In this document: positions 23,520-33,475 of the stretch, piece by piece
Layout of the letters: each line of letters opens with the position of its first letter
Numbering within the stretch: position 1 is the stretch's first letter
Origin: Isoetes taiwanensis
Taxonomy: Eukaryota; Streptophyta; Lycopodiopsida; Isoetales; Isoetaceae
Assembly: GCA_021234155.1 (NCBI GenBank)
Contig: JAJEKV010000020.1
Coordinates: 7,364,563 to 7,428,562, forward strand
Reading direction: 5' to 3'
DNA: 64,000 nucleotides
The notes under the pieces: generated by a model
Told to the model about the DNA's origin: nothing
The model's input: the letters and a program-made list of their open reading frames with translations, nothing else
The model's database searches: none
Program-made: the position numbers and the translations under genes

Positions 23520-24008
23520 AGTCAATAGAAAACAATGAGACAACATGGTAGGCTTTGTTGAGGTGTAAGCACACATTAAATGTTCATAACATCAAAAGAG
23601 ATTTTGAATCATTTTCATAGCAAGTTCCTTTTAATTTGGGCTTCTGCAACTCATGTAATTTTCGAATCGAACTATTTAGATGCCACCGAAGCCCAACCAA
23701 GAATTGCATCCTTAGTTGCATGTCATAGAGGATGACTAAATAAGGTCTTTAGTCCAAGGGAAGTCGAATAGTAATTACGTAAGTGTTTGATCACATCTAC
23801 TACAGGTATGTCCATTTGTACCAAATGCTGTTGCAAAATTTCAATGTATGCGAGGGGAAAGTGAGATGGAGATAATCCCATAAATCACTGCCATCATAAA
23901 TGGCAATGGCATGTCTTACCTGCCTATTTTCAACAGATTTTTAAATTACACAATGTAAGAACAATGTGCCAGAGACACCAAATAATCTTCCTGAAAAGGT
24001 TGTTTCTT

Positions 24009-24050
24009 CATGTGTAGTCATCATACATTCATGTGTAGTCATCATACAGC
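24009..24050. repeat. 21-bp tandem duplication
   Basis: 'ttcatgtgtagtcatcatac' occurs twice in a row near 24009-24050, just 3' of the isocitrate lyase fragment. No gene was found in 23520-24161. Confidence 0.85.
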
Positions 24051-24161
24051 TCAATGCTTCTCCAAAACCACACCTTTAAGTCTCTGTGATAGCAATTGGA
24101 TACCTTCTAACTAGACAAAGTGGAAACTTGCCAAAGCCATTGGATACCTTTTGGATACCTT

Positions 24162-25043
24162 CTATAGAAAGCAAGCGTGAATGACATCTGGATGCTGCCT
24201 CTTTACTCCTTTGGCAAACTCACGAGCCTGAACAGCATCAGGTGTTGCAGTTTCCATCCAAAGAAGATCAGCATGTGGAGCAAATGCATAGCCCCTGGCT
24301 ATGCAAGCTTTGGTGCTTCCATTAAACCTGTAAAACCCTTCTCTGGTTCTAGGCAAATCCCAATCCCAGAAAACATCACTCACACCAAGCTTTGATGCCA
24401 AAGCCCTTGCATCAGTATGAGATGATCCTTCCACAGAGCCAAACCACTGATTTAACCTATTGCTTTTGATGTTCTCAGCAACATTCATCCTTCTAATTGC
24501 ATCAGCAACTGCCTCAGAGAAGGGTTTGATATCTGCCTCTCTAAGCCAGGCATCCTCAACAGCCTGAAGCTGTGCTCCAACCTTGTTCTGTGCCATAGCT
24601 TCATTCATCACTGCCACAAGATGTCTATTGCGAACAGCGAGATTGGAAGCACCAAGTATAAAGAAATGGTCTCTAGGATCAATATTGCTCTGAATCAAGG
24701 TTGCAGCAATAGAATCAGACCTAGCAACCAGGATCTGCTCCACACCCATGATGTCCATCTGCAACCTAGCAGCAACAAGGCGATTTATATGCTCAGAGGT
24801 GCTGACCAACACCTTTCCACCCATGTGCCCACATTTCTTAGTCATAGAAGCCTGATCTTCCATATGAATACCTGCAGCACCGCGCTCAACAAACATCTTA
24901 ACAAGCTTAACAGTGGCAGTAGTGCCACCAAATCCAGTATCCGCATCATCAATCAACGGAGTTAGAAAATCAACATAAGGCATTCTAGATCTCTGCTCCC
25001 TAGACACACAATTACCATTGCTTATGCATTTTTCAAACTTCAA
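24162..25043 (-). pseudogene. Isocitrate lyase, internal fragment (about 270 residues)
   Basis: The frame carries the core of isocitrate lyase, which splits isocitrate to glyoxylate and succinate in the glyoxylate cycle (glyoxysomes in plants). Homology starts at [14 protein letters not shown] (residue 14, near 25004) and runs through [15 protein letters not shown], the catalytic KKCGH signature (residues 69-73), [13 protein letters not shown], and [16 protein letters not shown], to about HPDVI, then stops. Plant enzymes are about 575 residues, so roughly 150 N-terminal and 145 C-terminal residues are missing; neither part was found in the window. The upstream codon of the frame is TTG and the first 13 residues do not match the family; a TGTGTGTCTAG just before the homology could be an acceptor. 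The homologous part has no stop or frameshift, so it may be a real exon of a gene with very long introns, but the 3' edge lacks a good donor. Confidence 0.82.
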
Positions 25044-25372
25044 TGAAAATTATTATTATCAGTGGCAAGGATTCCTGCGAGATGCATGTTTGAATCCCAA
25101 ACTTTCTAGCCATATATTATTCTGTGTAATGTATTTTTAAAGCTCCAGCAGTAGTAGGCCAACATGAGTGAATATAGAGCCATGAAAGAACAGTGAGCAT
25201 TGCATTGATAAAAATCTTTACTTATTTATATGACGGGCAAGAACATAAGTGGTGATTATTGCCAAAAAGGATAGATTTTCCAAAATGTAGAACACTTATT
25301 TTAAGAGAGAAAAATTTGACATATCCACCAGAAAGTAGAACATTTACTTCTAGTTTCAAATGAAATCCTTAC
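25044..25372. other. Spacer between isocitrate lyase fragment and MPDU1-like exon
   Basis: No coding signal was seen. If the MPDU1-like exon is live, this would be the start of its first intron. Confidence 0.4.
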
Positions 25373-25561
25373 CTGGGGGACTTTGACGATGACGGAGGTA
25401 ATAACAATGCAGTAGCCTAGGAACTTGGAAAGGAGGGGCATAAGGCAATCATTGGCCGGAAAAGAAGCCTGACCCAGAGCATCACGGCTAATCAGTGTCC
25501 CTTGAAATGACTTGATCCTCCCCTGATTAGAACTTTTGTTTAATACCCCTTTTCCCAACTC
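25373..25561 (-). pseudogene. MPDU1/PQ-loop-like protein, single exon
   Basis: On the minus strand the frame reads FPANDCLMPLLSKFLGYCIV then ITSVIVKVPQ and meets a strong donor, CAG/GTAAGG, at 25373/25372. This resembles the first membrane segment and first PQ motif of MPDU1-type PQ-loop proteins, needed for use of dolichol-phosphate-mannose in the ER. The frame has no ATG before the domain and an in-frame TAG sits just upstream (25564-25562), so the start codon is lost or lies in another exon. No further exon with the second PQ motif was found between here and the window start. It may be a decayed copy or an isolated exon; the assignment rests on about 30 residues. Confidence 0.45.
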
Positions 25562-26042
25562 CTAGAAAGCAGACCCCTCTTCGGCTATTGAGTTTCCCCT
25601 TCTCCTTTGCTGCGCATATGCAGAAATTGATCGAGGCTCGCCGTATCTTCTCGGAAAAAAGTCTGCTTTAAAACTAGAAAAATGGAAAATTCTCTGCTCC
25701 GCTTTTCGACTTGCCATCTCCATCTCTAATGCCTTTGTAAAGAGCTCCCCGATTTGCTTCTGATAAGCTTTGATTCCCTGCTCATTCTAGGACTTGGAAT
25801 CGATCCACCTCTCAGGCTCGCTCAGATTGACATGGCCGTGGTTTACACAATTGAATTAGGTTGAAATGGATCACCTGGCCATCGTTTAAAGCAACAACGC
25901 CATGCGATGGAGGTCGAGAGAGGTGACAGATGTGCGGCTGCGATTTTTTTTTGCCCTTTTTTTTTAATCAACTAACGCGTCCGGAACCCAAACGTTAGAG
26001 TGTCAGCGGAGAGGACACGTATACCCTTCGTAAAAACCAGGT
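25562..26042. other. No recognised gene; possible 5' flank of the MPDU1-like exon
   Basis: The stretch is less AT-rich than its surroundings in 25590-25930 and would be the promoter side of the minus-strand exon. I see no open frame or motif that I can assign. Confidence 0.3.
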
Positions 26043-26256
26043 ACGTTCAATTCTTGCCCCTGCGCCAATCAGATCATGCCATTTGGCAAGTTTCAAATCA
26101 AGAATCCTCGGTTCATCAGTGCGATTCCTATTTTACTTGCATTCCGGAAGCTCATCCTTAGTTTACTTGCATTCTGGCAAGATTACCCTGCATTCCGCTG
26201 ATTTACTTGCATTCTGGCTGATCTTTACTTGCATTTTGGATTCAAGAATTGAACGT
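26043..26256. mobile_element. Small MITE-like element (214 bp)
   Basis: The ends are perfect 14-bp inverted repeats: ACGTTCAATTCTTG (26043-26056) and CAAGAATTGAACGT (26243-26256). Inside, the word 'tttacttgcattctgg' or close variants recurs at roughly 30-40-bp spacing between 26133 and 26236. No clear target duplication was seen, so the superfamily is open. Confidence 0.5.
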
Positions 26257-26272
26257 CCCTTGTTTCCACGTT

Positions 26273-26303
26273 ATAGGAAAGCCCATTTAGTGGGCTTTCC
26301 TAT
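26273..26303. repeat. Perfect 13-bp hairpin
   Basis: ATAGGAAAGCCCA, loop TTTAG, TGGGCTTTCCTAT. It stands just outside the MITE-like element, and no gene depends on it as far as I can see. Confidence 0.85.
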
Positions 26304-26929
26304 ATACATAACGTTGATGTATGTTTATATATGTATTGATAAGCATCACTTAGGCATGGCACGCCAGAAATCTAAATTTCGAATTCAACGTACTATTTTT
26401 TAATACTAATTTGGAATTTTCGAACCACAATGATAGCAGGATGCTAATGTTTAAACATGACTCTTCTGCAAATCAGTAACAACAAAAGAATCTTCAACTC
26501 ATGTTCAGGAGATAGTACAGAGCCTGTAGAAAAAAAAAATCCAGAAAATGCACAATCCAAGCATGGCATGCTTACAATAGACGATTCTTCTTTCCTCATT
26601 TGACCAAGCAGCATCAATATTATGGTCATTAATGCAAAAGACACGATTTCAAAGAGACAATGTTTATTATACCAACCTCCAATAAAATCTGTTTCTTCAA
26701 GCTCAAGATGAAAAAAAATGGCTGGCACAATGCATCTGTGTACTTCAGATGCAACAGTTATCCTCATACTGCACTGCAGATGTTATATGGAAGTAGTTTA
26801 ACCTTTGTCAATTCTCACTTTGTTAGAATATGATAAAGCCGCTGCCAAATTCTCCACAGTACTTTTGTTGCTACCAATAAACCATGACCAGCGGTCCTCG
26901 GAATATAAATCCAATCAACACATATACTA

Positions 26930-27180
26930 GAGTGATTTTCCTATTGGCTGAAATGTCGGCTTGATTTTTGAAAATGATAAATACAAGCAAGGTTTGTATC
27001 TGCCACAAACATATATTTTCTCGCTATATACCTCTGCAATATTCTAGCACATACTAGAAAGATCTTCCTATTGGTTGAAATGCAGGCTTGGTTTTCAAAA
27101 ATACATGAATAAGAGCAAGGTACATGCCACATACGTATTTCCCTCACTATATATACCTCTTCCATATTCTTTATTTGCAA
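26930..27180. repeat. Diverged tandem duplication, period about 127 bp
   Basis: 'ttcctattggctgaaatg' at 26938 and 'ttcctattggttgaaatg' at 27065 each start parallel blocks that include 'gcaagg', 'gccacaaac/gccacatac' and 'tatatacctct'. No gene was found in 26304-27589. Confidence 0.75.
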
Positions 27181-27589
27181 AAATCACAACCTAAACAAGA
27201 AAAAAAAAATGATCAATATGTCTGTGGCCAGTGTGACCTCAATCTGCCTTTTTTTTTTTGTCAATTTTACCGACCACTACAATTTCTACCCTTTCCCATG
27301 AACCTTAAAATTTTGCCCTAACTAATTCAAAGTAGCCATGGGCTGCTTCAACTCCTCCAAGCCAAGGCTTTAACCCGAGCCATGCATGTATGTTTTCAAG
27401 ATTAAGGTAAAAAACATGGGTTAAACCATTGGTAAATGCCACTAAAGTTAATGCAACCATATGCGCACACATCTACTCGAATACACCATTAGATCATGGC
27501 AAAATCATATTGAAAAAATGTATAACAATACAAAGACCCCCTATTATTATGCTAGATATTCGAATAAATTGAATAAAATAGATCAGATT

Positions 27590-28110
27590 AGAATGGAATA
27601 GGATAAGATAGGATGGAATAGAATAGAATAGAATAGATCTATTAACATCCCTGAAGACCAAGATGTCATGGGGCCCATACGACCATTACAACTAGGGTTA
27701 GGTAGTATAAGAGCACTTGTTGACTTGTTAGTGAAACTTAAAAAAGAGAGAACTATCAATCCCATACCTGTCAGAGGTGGTCACACATAAAAATGCAATG
27801 CTCAAGGTCTCAGATTCATGATTACATACTGGACACTGGTATGATATTCTACGGTTAAATTTGTGAAGAAACATGTCAACCTGAAGACATCTATGAAGAA
27901 TCTGCCACCAAAGGACTGCCACTTTAGGATGAAGTAGCTTATCCCATGCCCAAGACCACATCTGCTGCCATTGAAGAGGAAGAAGTTTAAGGGGCCACTT
28001 ATTAGAAGGAGGAAGAATCCCAGTATCAAGCAATAACTTATATATAGAGTTCACAAGTTTGCACTCAACCTCCTCATGACAAACCCATACTAAAATATCT
28101 TCTTGGTCTA
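27590..28110 (-). mobile_element. LINE fragment, 3' part with zf-RVT domain
   Basis: The frame at 28054-27728, extended upstream in the same frame to about 28100, reads MWSWAWDKLLHPKVAVLWWQ then ILHRCLQ and CPVCNHESETL. This is the C-terminal zinc-binding region (zf-RVT) of plant LINE reverse transcriptases: tryptophan-rich start, PKV block, then C-x2-C-x-H/E spacing. No endonuclease or RT core is present, so the copy is 5'-truncated. On the minus strand it is followed by a 3' flank ending in TTCTA/ATTCC repeats (27635-27590), which could be the element's tail. Confidence 0.75.
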
Positions 28111-28342
28111 TACCAATTGTCCAACAACTTTGGTATATGACTTTGAGCGTGTGCTTCCTTACAATGGCAATGGTTGTCTATTCTATTCTATTATCTGTTA
28201 CTCATACCAATACCAATTGCATAATATTGATTTATCATTAACACAAAATAGGTTAAATATACAAGACTTCATAACAGTCAGTCTCTCACATAGGACATGT
28301 AAATGACTTTATTGAGAAACTACCACTATAATACTACAATCT

Positions 28343-28436
28343 CATGAAAGTTTATAGCCTACAACTCTAATAGAAACACATATTTTCATAAAGGTTTATA
28401 GCCTGCAACTCTAAGATAAACACATATTTAAATGAA
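28343..28436. repeat. Two-copy tandem repeat, period about 46 bp
   Basis: 'gtttatagcctacaactcta' and 'gtttatagcctgcaactcta' head two parallel copies, each followed by 'aaacacatattt'. No gene was found between 28111 and 28650. Confidence 0.7.
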
Positions 28437-28649
28437 GCAATCAAGTGCTGACATAGTTATGAATTGAACAAATTATAAATAAAATAGAAATATTATTTTA
28501 ACAGCCATAGAGACCACAAAAGGCCATGGGACGACTATATATAGTGTGACTCTGGGCAGTCTCAAACTCAAGATATAGTTGTTCTAGGACTAGTGGTCAC
28601 TGGGACGAATGCATAGGCACATGTAGTAGTAGTAGTAGAGGAAAATTAA

Positions 28650-28850
28650 TTTTATTAGTCAATAATAGAATAGAATAGAATAGAATAGAATAGAATTTTT
28701 ATCGTCCACGGAGACCAATTTGCATATGGGACCCAAACAAAAAGAGAGCAGCAAGCGTATTACTGTCAGGATTAAAAAACCCCCGCCCCAGGGGGTTTTC
28801 GAGGGAAAAACCTTCGCAGTAATAAGTATGCTAGAACGTATCAAGTTCCA
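28650..28850 (-). mobile_element. Retroposon 3' end with TTCTA tail and GC hairpin
   Basis: On the minus strand the sequence runs from a 9-bp hairpin AAAACCCCC/GGGGGTTTT (28778-28802) through 'ctccgtggacgataaaaatt' into a pure TTCTA repeat (28698-28660). The word CCGTGGACG-TAAAAATTC is shared with the 3' end at 20600-20664. This looks like a LINE or SINE 3' untranslated region with a microsatellite tail; no coding part is recognised. Confidence 0.5.
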
Positions 28851-28956
28851 TTCAGTTCTTAAAATCTCAATATAGCACTAAAACACTATAATACATAGTT
28901 CAAATTTAACAAGCTATAACGATATATAGTAGTTAAGTTCATTTAATGCCTTCAGA

Positions 28957-29514
28957 TCATGCAAAGTACTGGTTAATGAATGAAGCTGCAAATTGACGAC
29001 AAAGAGTGACATTCCAGACCTGGCTAGAATGGCCATGTACGTCAATTTCCAATAGCTGCACCTTTGCAGTTCCAACCACCAAACTGAAGTCTCCAGTTCC
29101 TCCAAGCACGACAAATGTTCCTCCGGTACCTATACCACCTTTTGTGTCGATACCTTGGATGGCAAAGGTGCCATTGTAGTTTTTAGACTGAATTTCAAAT
29201 GTGAGGTGGTATGAGAATTCTAAATTTTTGACACCAGACACTGTTATTATACCCTTAGCTCTTCCCAAATACGTGGAGGAAATGTTCTCGCCCTCTGTAA
29301 GTATATTATCAACCACATACATAGTGCCAAAGCTGGGATCTGCTCTGAAATCTCCATTGCTACTTGCAACAATCACTGCAGTCTTACTGGCACTAAGGTC
29401 AGAGTAGGCATGCAAGTAGAATTTGAAGTGGGAAACTTCAGGCTCTATTGTAGTGCACATCAACAATGGTAAGCTTATTAGAAGAAACGCCAATGAAGTC
29501 ATCCAATTCTTCAT
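28957..29514 (-). CDS. Dirigent family protein
   Basis: This is a complete 185-residue, intronless frame of typical dirigent length. I place the start at the ATG at 29514 (MKNWMTSL); the frame can be read upstream only through a GTG at 29529. The N-terminus is a signal peptide (about residues 1-21). The body has the family blocks FYLHAYSDLSASKTAV, FGTMYVVDNILTEG, NISSTYLGRAKG, NYNGTFAIQG and VVLGGTGDF. Three N-glycosylation sequons (NIS, NGT, NVT) fit a secreted protein. Dirigents steer stereoselective coupling of phenoxy radicals in lignan and related synthesis in the cell wall. The C-terminal third (VHGHSSQVWNVTLCRQFAAS) is less typical, so subfamily and activity are not predicted. A TATA box lies about 73 bp upstream. 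It is the only gene here that looks intact. Confidence 0.85.
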   Translation of the reverse strand: MKNWMTSLAFLLISLPLLMCTTIEPEVSHFKFYLHAYSDLSASKTAVIVASSNGDFRADPSFGTMYVVDNILTEGENISSTYLGRAKGIITVSGVKNLEFSYHLTFEIQSKNYNGTFAIQGIDTKGGIGTGGTFVVLGGTGDFSLVVGTAKVQLLEIDVHGHSSQVWNVTLCRQFAASFINQYFA

Positions 29515-29586
29515 TTTGTTTATGGCCACTAGAATTAATCGCTCTCCTTTTCTCTCTAGAATGTTGTAACATGAGGAGTGCTATTA

Positions 29587-29594
29587 TATTTATA
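29587..29594 (-). promoter_or_regulatory. TATA box of the dirigent gene
   Basis: On the minus strand the sequence reads CTATAAATA, about 73 bp before the ATG at 29514, which puts the likely transcription start near 29560 with a short leader. Confidence 0.6.
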
Positions 29595-31092
29595 GAGCCC
29601 TCACTAAGCTTTTGATAAATGGCATTTGATAAATGACAGCCATTACCTTTGTGTGCATCAATCTCATGTTTTCTTTTATAAAACAATGCAAAAAGGTATC
29701 AATTCCAAATGTCAATTTCAAAAGCACGCAAGTCCCATTATCAAGCATTATAGCATTTTAAATGAGATTATATCTATAATCAATTATCTAAACCCTACAA
29801 GTTTCCCACTTTAGGGCTTTTGTACCGATATTTATTGTAAAATAACTTCATCAAAAGGACTATTTTGGATCAGACCAGCTTTGTATAGGTTACACTTGTT
29901 TGTTAGTGGTATTGACCAAAGCATTCTTTAATGGATATTCATTGAATCATTTTAAAAGTTACTCGATTTGCTTCTTGTGTTCATATAGTGTATTTGATGT
30001 TGTGTGATCAATAAATACGTCCTTCATTAAAAAAAAAGTTGCACCTCAGTCCATGATCCAATGGAAGGACACTAAGCCTACCAGGCCTGAGTTTTCTTGT
30101 TTTGGAAGGAGGCCAAAGTTTTTGTTCAACCACATTGCAAGTACCCCAGTAAATCAATTGATTAAACCTATCTGCCTATACATAAGATTGTATCTAAAGA
30201 TAAACTTCCCATATTAATTCTTTCTTCACTTGTTGAAGTAGAGTATTACCTCAGATAGTTTGAATTGTCCCAAATGTATATTATATGGCCTTTTTATAAG
30301 GTTTTCATATGGTTTTGGAGGTCTATTTAGTATGCCATATTTTAGTACATCTAGAGCTTGCACTTTTTTATACCATGTAGCATATTCTTTTCAATGGTTT
30401 TAGCCTACAATATATATTTTGCTTTGATGAATTAGAATTTTTCTAGTACAACCAAAAGACATGCAGCTTGGGCTCTTATGCTTTAAGTTGAGTTTGACGC
30501 AACTTTGTCATAGCTAAGACAACCGGATAGAACAAAAGATATGGCAGCTGGGTCAAATTTCTTTGAGCAAGTGTACCTTGGTAAAACGAATCTCCATATA
30601 TTGCTTGGAGAAGGTTTTATCCATAGATGCTTTGAAGTTGTTCCAATTTAGGATCAAAGCAGCATGTCGGGTTGCTACTATTGGTTTTCTTTCATGGTTA
30701 GCGGAAAAGCTTTGATCCGACCTTTGTTAGTCGATTCCTGTAGGAGGAGCTTGCAAAATAAGGCCATCTCTATTGCCAACTACCTCCAATGCTATCGCAT
30801 GGGGTTATGCGATGTTTGAATTGCAGCCAGTTCAATGAAGAAAACAATCTCAACAAGATGTGCATACACCTAGGATTAGCTCAGTATAAGAACATTAACA
30901 GTATAAAGACTAACACTTATCTAAAGTCACCGGGCAACAGAAATGTGGAGATGATAAAAAACAATATTTCTAATGTACGCTACCATCTGTGATGCATCTA
31001 ATGTTATGTCTGTCATGCGGGCCTAGCCTAGAGTTTTATAACTTATTCGTGGCCCATTTTTAAGTGCACTATGATAATTATATGGATCATTA
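29595..31092. other. No recognised gene
   Basis: AT-rich flank of the dirigent gene. The open frame at 30789-30992 has no domain, and no repeats were matched to other parts of the window. Confidence 0.4.
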
Positions 31093-31245
31093 GCAAAACT
31101 TCCTGTGCATGGCAAGAGATTATCTCGTATTGAAGCACTTCTGGACTTGGAAATTCTGTTTTTGCTGCCTAACAGAGGTGAATCTAAGCCCTATCCTACC
31201 CAGCCACTTCTGATGTTTCTGATTTCGGAAGTAGATTTTACGGCG

Positions 31246-31665
31246 TTCTTTTTTGCGCAGAGCCCTGTTGACATCTCAGGAATGTTCCCTAAACGGACAT
31301 TCTTGTATAAGGGAAAGACCTTCTGCTTGCAATTCTGGGCTGGAAAGCATGCCGACGCGCGAAGCGCGGAAGCATGCTTGACTGCCCAGAATTGCAAGCA
31401 GAAGGACTTTGGCATAACGTAAAGGCAGCAGATATCCAGGCGGGTAAGAATAGTAGAATCGTGGGTAAGAATAGCAGAATCAAGGTAAAAAGAACAGCAG
31501 AATGCATGTAAAAATGCAGATCGATCGAGTAAAATGGCAGATCCGTTGAATAAAAGCGTAGAAGAGTCCGTTGAAGAATTTCAGTAACATTCTTTAAAAG
31601 AAACATTGCCACGTGGCGCATCGTGGTTGGCTCGATGGCCTGGATGTCTTCTAAGCAGCCTTTAC
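31246..31665. mobile_element. Insertion of unknown class, flanked by ~25-bp direct repeats
   Basis: 'gatttcggaag[t/c]agatttta' plus '[c/ct]g(g)cg' stands at both 31221-31245 and 31666-31691, but only once in copy 1 of repeat B. The intervening 420 bp is therefore an insertion with a long target duplication, or a segmental gain. It contains a strong hairpin near its left end and runs of 'gaatagtagaatcgtgggta'-type short repeats. Confidence 0.55.
31319..31405. repeat. Long hairpin, 22-bp perfect outer stem
   Basis: CCTTCTGCTTGCAATTCTGG at 31319 is matched by CCAGAATTGCAAGCAGAAGG ending at 31405, with a further GCATGC/GCATGC stem and a CGCG-rich apex. The total is 87 bp. It could be a foldback transposon or a small-RNA precursor-like structure. 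Confidence 0.85.
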
Positions 31666-31944
31666 GATTTCGGAAGCAGATTTTACTGCGGCCTTTTTTG
31701 CTATTTCCTTTCTGATAATAACCGCCACCTGATAATAACCGCCACCACCCATGGGGACCTTTGAGAACATCCCTAAGCCTTGGTGCTGGGTGGAGGATCC
31801 AGCTACTTATCCGGCTTTTTAAGACCCAAGCCCTCATATTCAGCTGCTGGATGAGCGGATTAGCCTTGATTTTTCTTTGGGCTACCAATCTGGCCACTAT
31901 GTTTTAGTGATGTAACTGTTTCGGCTGCATATCTGGCCCTATGG

Positions 31945-32519
31945 AAAAAATTAGTGGCTATTAATAGTTAAATGGCGATTGCATTTGCCGTGAGATTGCC
32001 ACGGGTGATCTTACCTAAGGAGCCAAATTCATGATGTTAAAGCTTAGTGAAGAAGTTGAAAACTATGAATCTAAATTGTTGCTTTGAATAGTTGATCGAA
32101 ATGAAAAATGGCCCGCTCCCTTCTTGGCTCTGAGTTATGCAATCAACCCATCTCGTGCCATACGAGAAGTCATATCCCACCATCACTGACCCCTCGTCAT
32201 ACGGATATGGTTTAAAAAACAAATTACCTTATTTTACTAATACGTATATGACACGTAAGACCAAAAAAAAAAAAACCCTTTTCGCCCATGCACGTGGTAT
32301 ATACAAATTATATTAAGTGATACCCCCAGGCCGCAAGTGCTGCAGCAAAATTGATTCTCCTTGCAGCATTATCCAAGAAATCACATGTGCATTCTTGTGC
32401 TTGTGCAATATAGACATGCGCAGTGGACATGCTTTTGTAAGGAATGTGTTGTAATGGCAGATGTGGTGGATTGATGCCTGTCAAACCATAGTGGTCAGTA
32501 CAGAAAGGAGTAGATTCCG
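31945..32519. other. No recognised gene
   Basis: Open frames on the minus strand at 32037-32222 and 32308-32589 have no recognisable domain. The second overlaps the 3' flank of the PPR pseudogene and may contain its degraded end. Confidence 0.4.
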
Positions 32520-33475
32520 TCATGCGCAGCAGTTTCTTAAGCCTAGAAATTGGTTGGATATCAAGGACCATGGCATTGTACCTATACATCCCATCTCAAT
32601 ATCCTCAATATTCTGTTTGTAATATTTATTTACATCATTACTTAATGTACATTCCCGTTTTGCAACTTTCTCAATTATTTCCCGTGCTTCCACAACTTTA
32701 TCAGTTTTGTAAAGTTTGTGGATAAGATAGTCATACGCAGAGAGGTTGGAACTATTATCAAGTTTGACCATGCTCTTTAAAATTTCATAAGCCTCCTCCA
32801 AATTGTCTCCTTACAAAGGCCTATCAGGAGAGACCCATAGACAACATGGTCAGGGGCATACCCATTTTCTGTAAGTTCAAGGAATAATCTATATCCCACC
32901 ATGGCTTTATCTGCCTTGCAATATCCATCAATAAGGATGAACAATGTCCACTAACGAAAATGTTATGGCTAATAATATCAGGACAAATACCATGTGATCT
33001 CATCTCCTGCTCCTTCCAAATTCCCATTTGTGCAAAACCCATCGAATAGAATATTGAATGTTACAATGGTTGGCACGCAATCACGATTTTTCATTTCCTT
33101 AAAAATATTTAGGGCTCGATCCAGATCACCAATTTTACAGAACCCACTAAGAAGAGAGTTGTATGTATAAATGTTTGGATGGCAACCCTTCGGATCATTT
33201 GATAAAAGAAATAGAACAAGCTTTATCCATTTTTCCTACTTTTGAAAAGCCATCAATAAGAGTACTATAGACAATGTTAGGCACGCAGTCTTTTTCATTT
33301 AATTCTTCAAATAACTGATATGCTTCATCAAGATTGCCTTTTTATAGAAGCCATTGATAATTGAGCCATATGAGACCATATTTGGTGTTTCACCACATTC
33401 AATCATCTGTTGCGGTACCTTACATGCCTCATTTAATTTTCTAGCCTTACAAAGTCCATCAATAAATGTGTTGTA
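32520..33475 (-). pseudogene. Pentatricopeptide repeat (PPR) protein remnant, about seven repeats
   Basis: Reading the minus strand from 33475, successive ~105-bp units carry PPR helices: YNTFIDGLCKARKLNEA, VSYGSIINGFYKK, VYSTLIDGFSKVGKMDKA, YTYNSLLSGFCKIGDLDRAL, VTFNILFDGFCTNGNLEGA, ISHNIFVSGHC and YLIHKLYKTDKVVEA. Spacing and the YN/LI-G-C/K-G/A signatures are those of P-class 35-residue repeats. PPR proteins bind RNA in plastids or mitochondria. Frames change at least four times through single-base or short indels, and stops occur between repeats, so no protein is made. The 5' part is cut off at 33475-33487 by a TCTAT simple repeat. A PPR N-terminus at 35212-35499 on the same strand is probably the missing start. 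Confidence 0.88.

Larger units (their letters stand above)
31093..31944 (+). repeat. Dispersed repeat B, copy 2, interrupted
   Basis: Direct copy of 12011-12435. It is split by a ~420-bp insertion flanked by a ~25-bp direct repeat. A 17-bp duplication of 'ctgataataaccgccac' occurs at about 31712-31746. Confidence 0.85.

Noticed and set aside
27590-28700. CRISPR-like or satellite array from the TTCTA and AATAG repeats
   Set aside because: They are simple pentanucleotide microsatellites without spacers, probably retroposon tails.
28778-28802. Rho-independent-type terminator hairpin
   Set aside because: The hairpin is real, but the context is a plant retroposon 3' region and not a bacterial transcription unit.
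29514-29529. GTG at 29529 as start of the dirigent gene
   Set aside because: A good ATG lies 15 bases downstream and directly precedes a normal signal peptide; plants rarely start at GTG.
31105-31897. Overlapping frames of 105 and 202 codons on opposite strands
   Set aside because: They cross the hairpin and the insertion borders within dispersed repeat B and show no domain.
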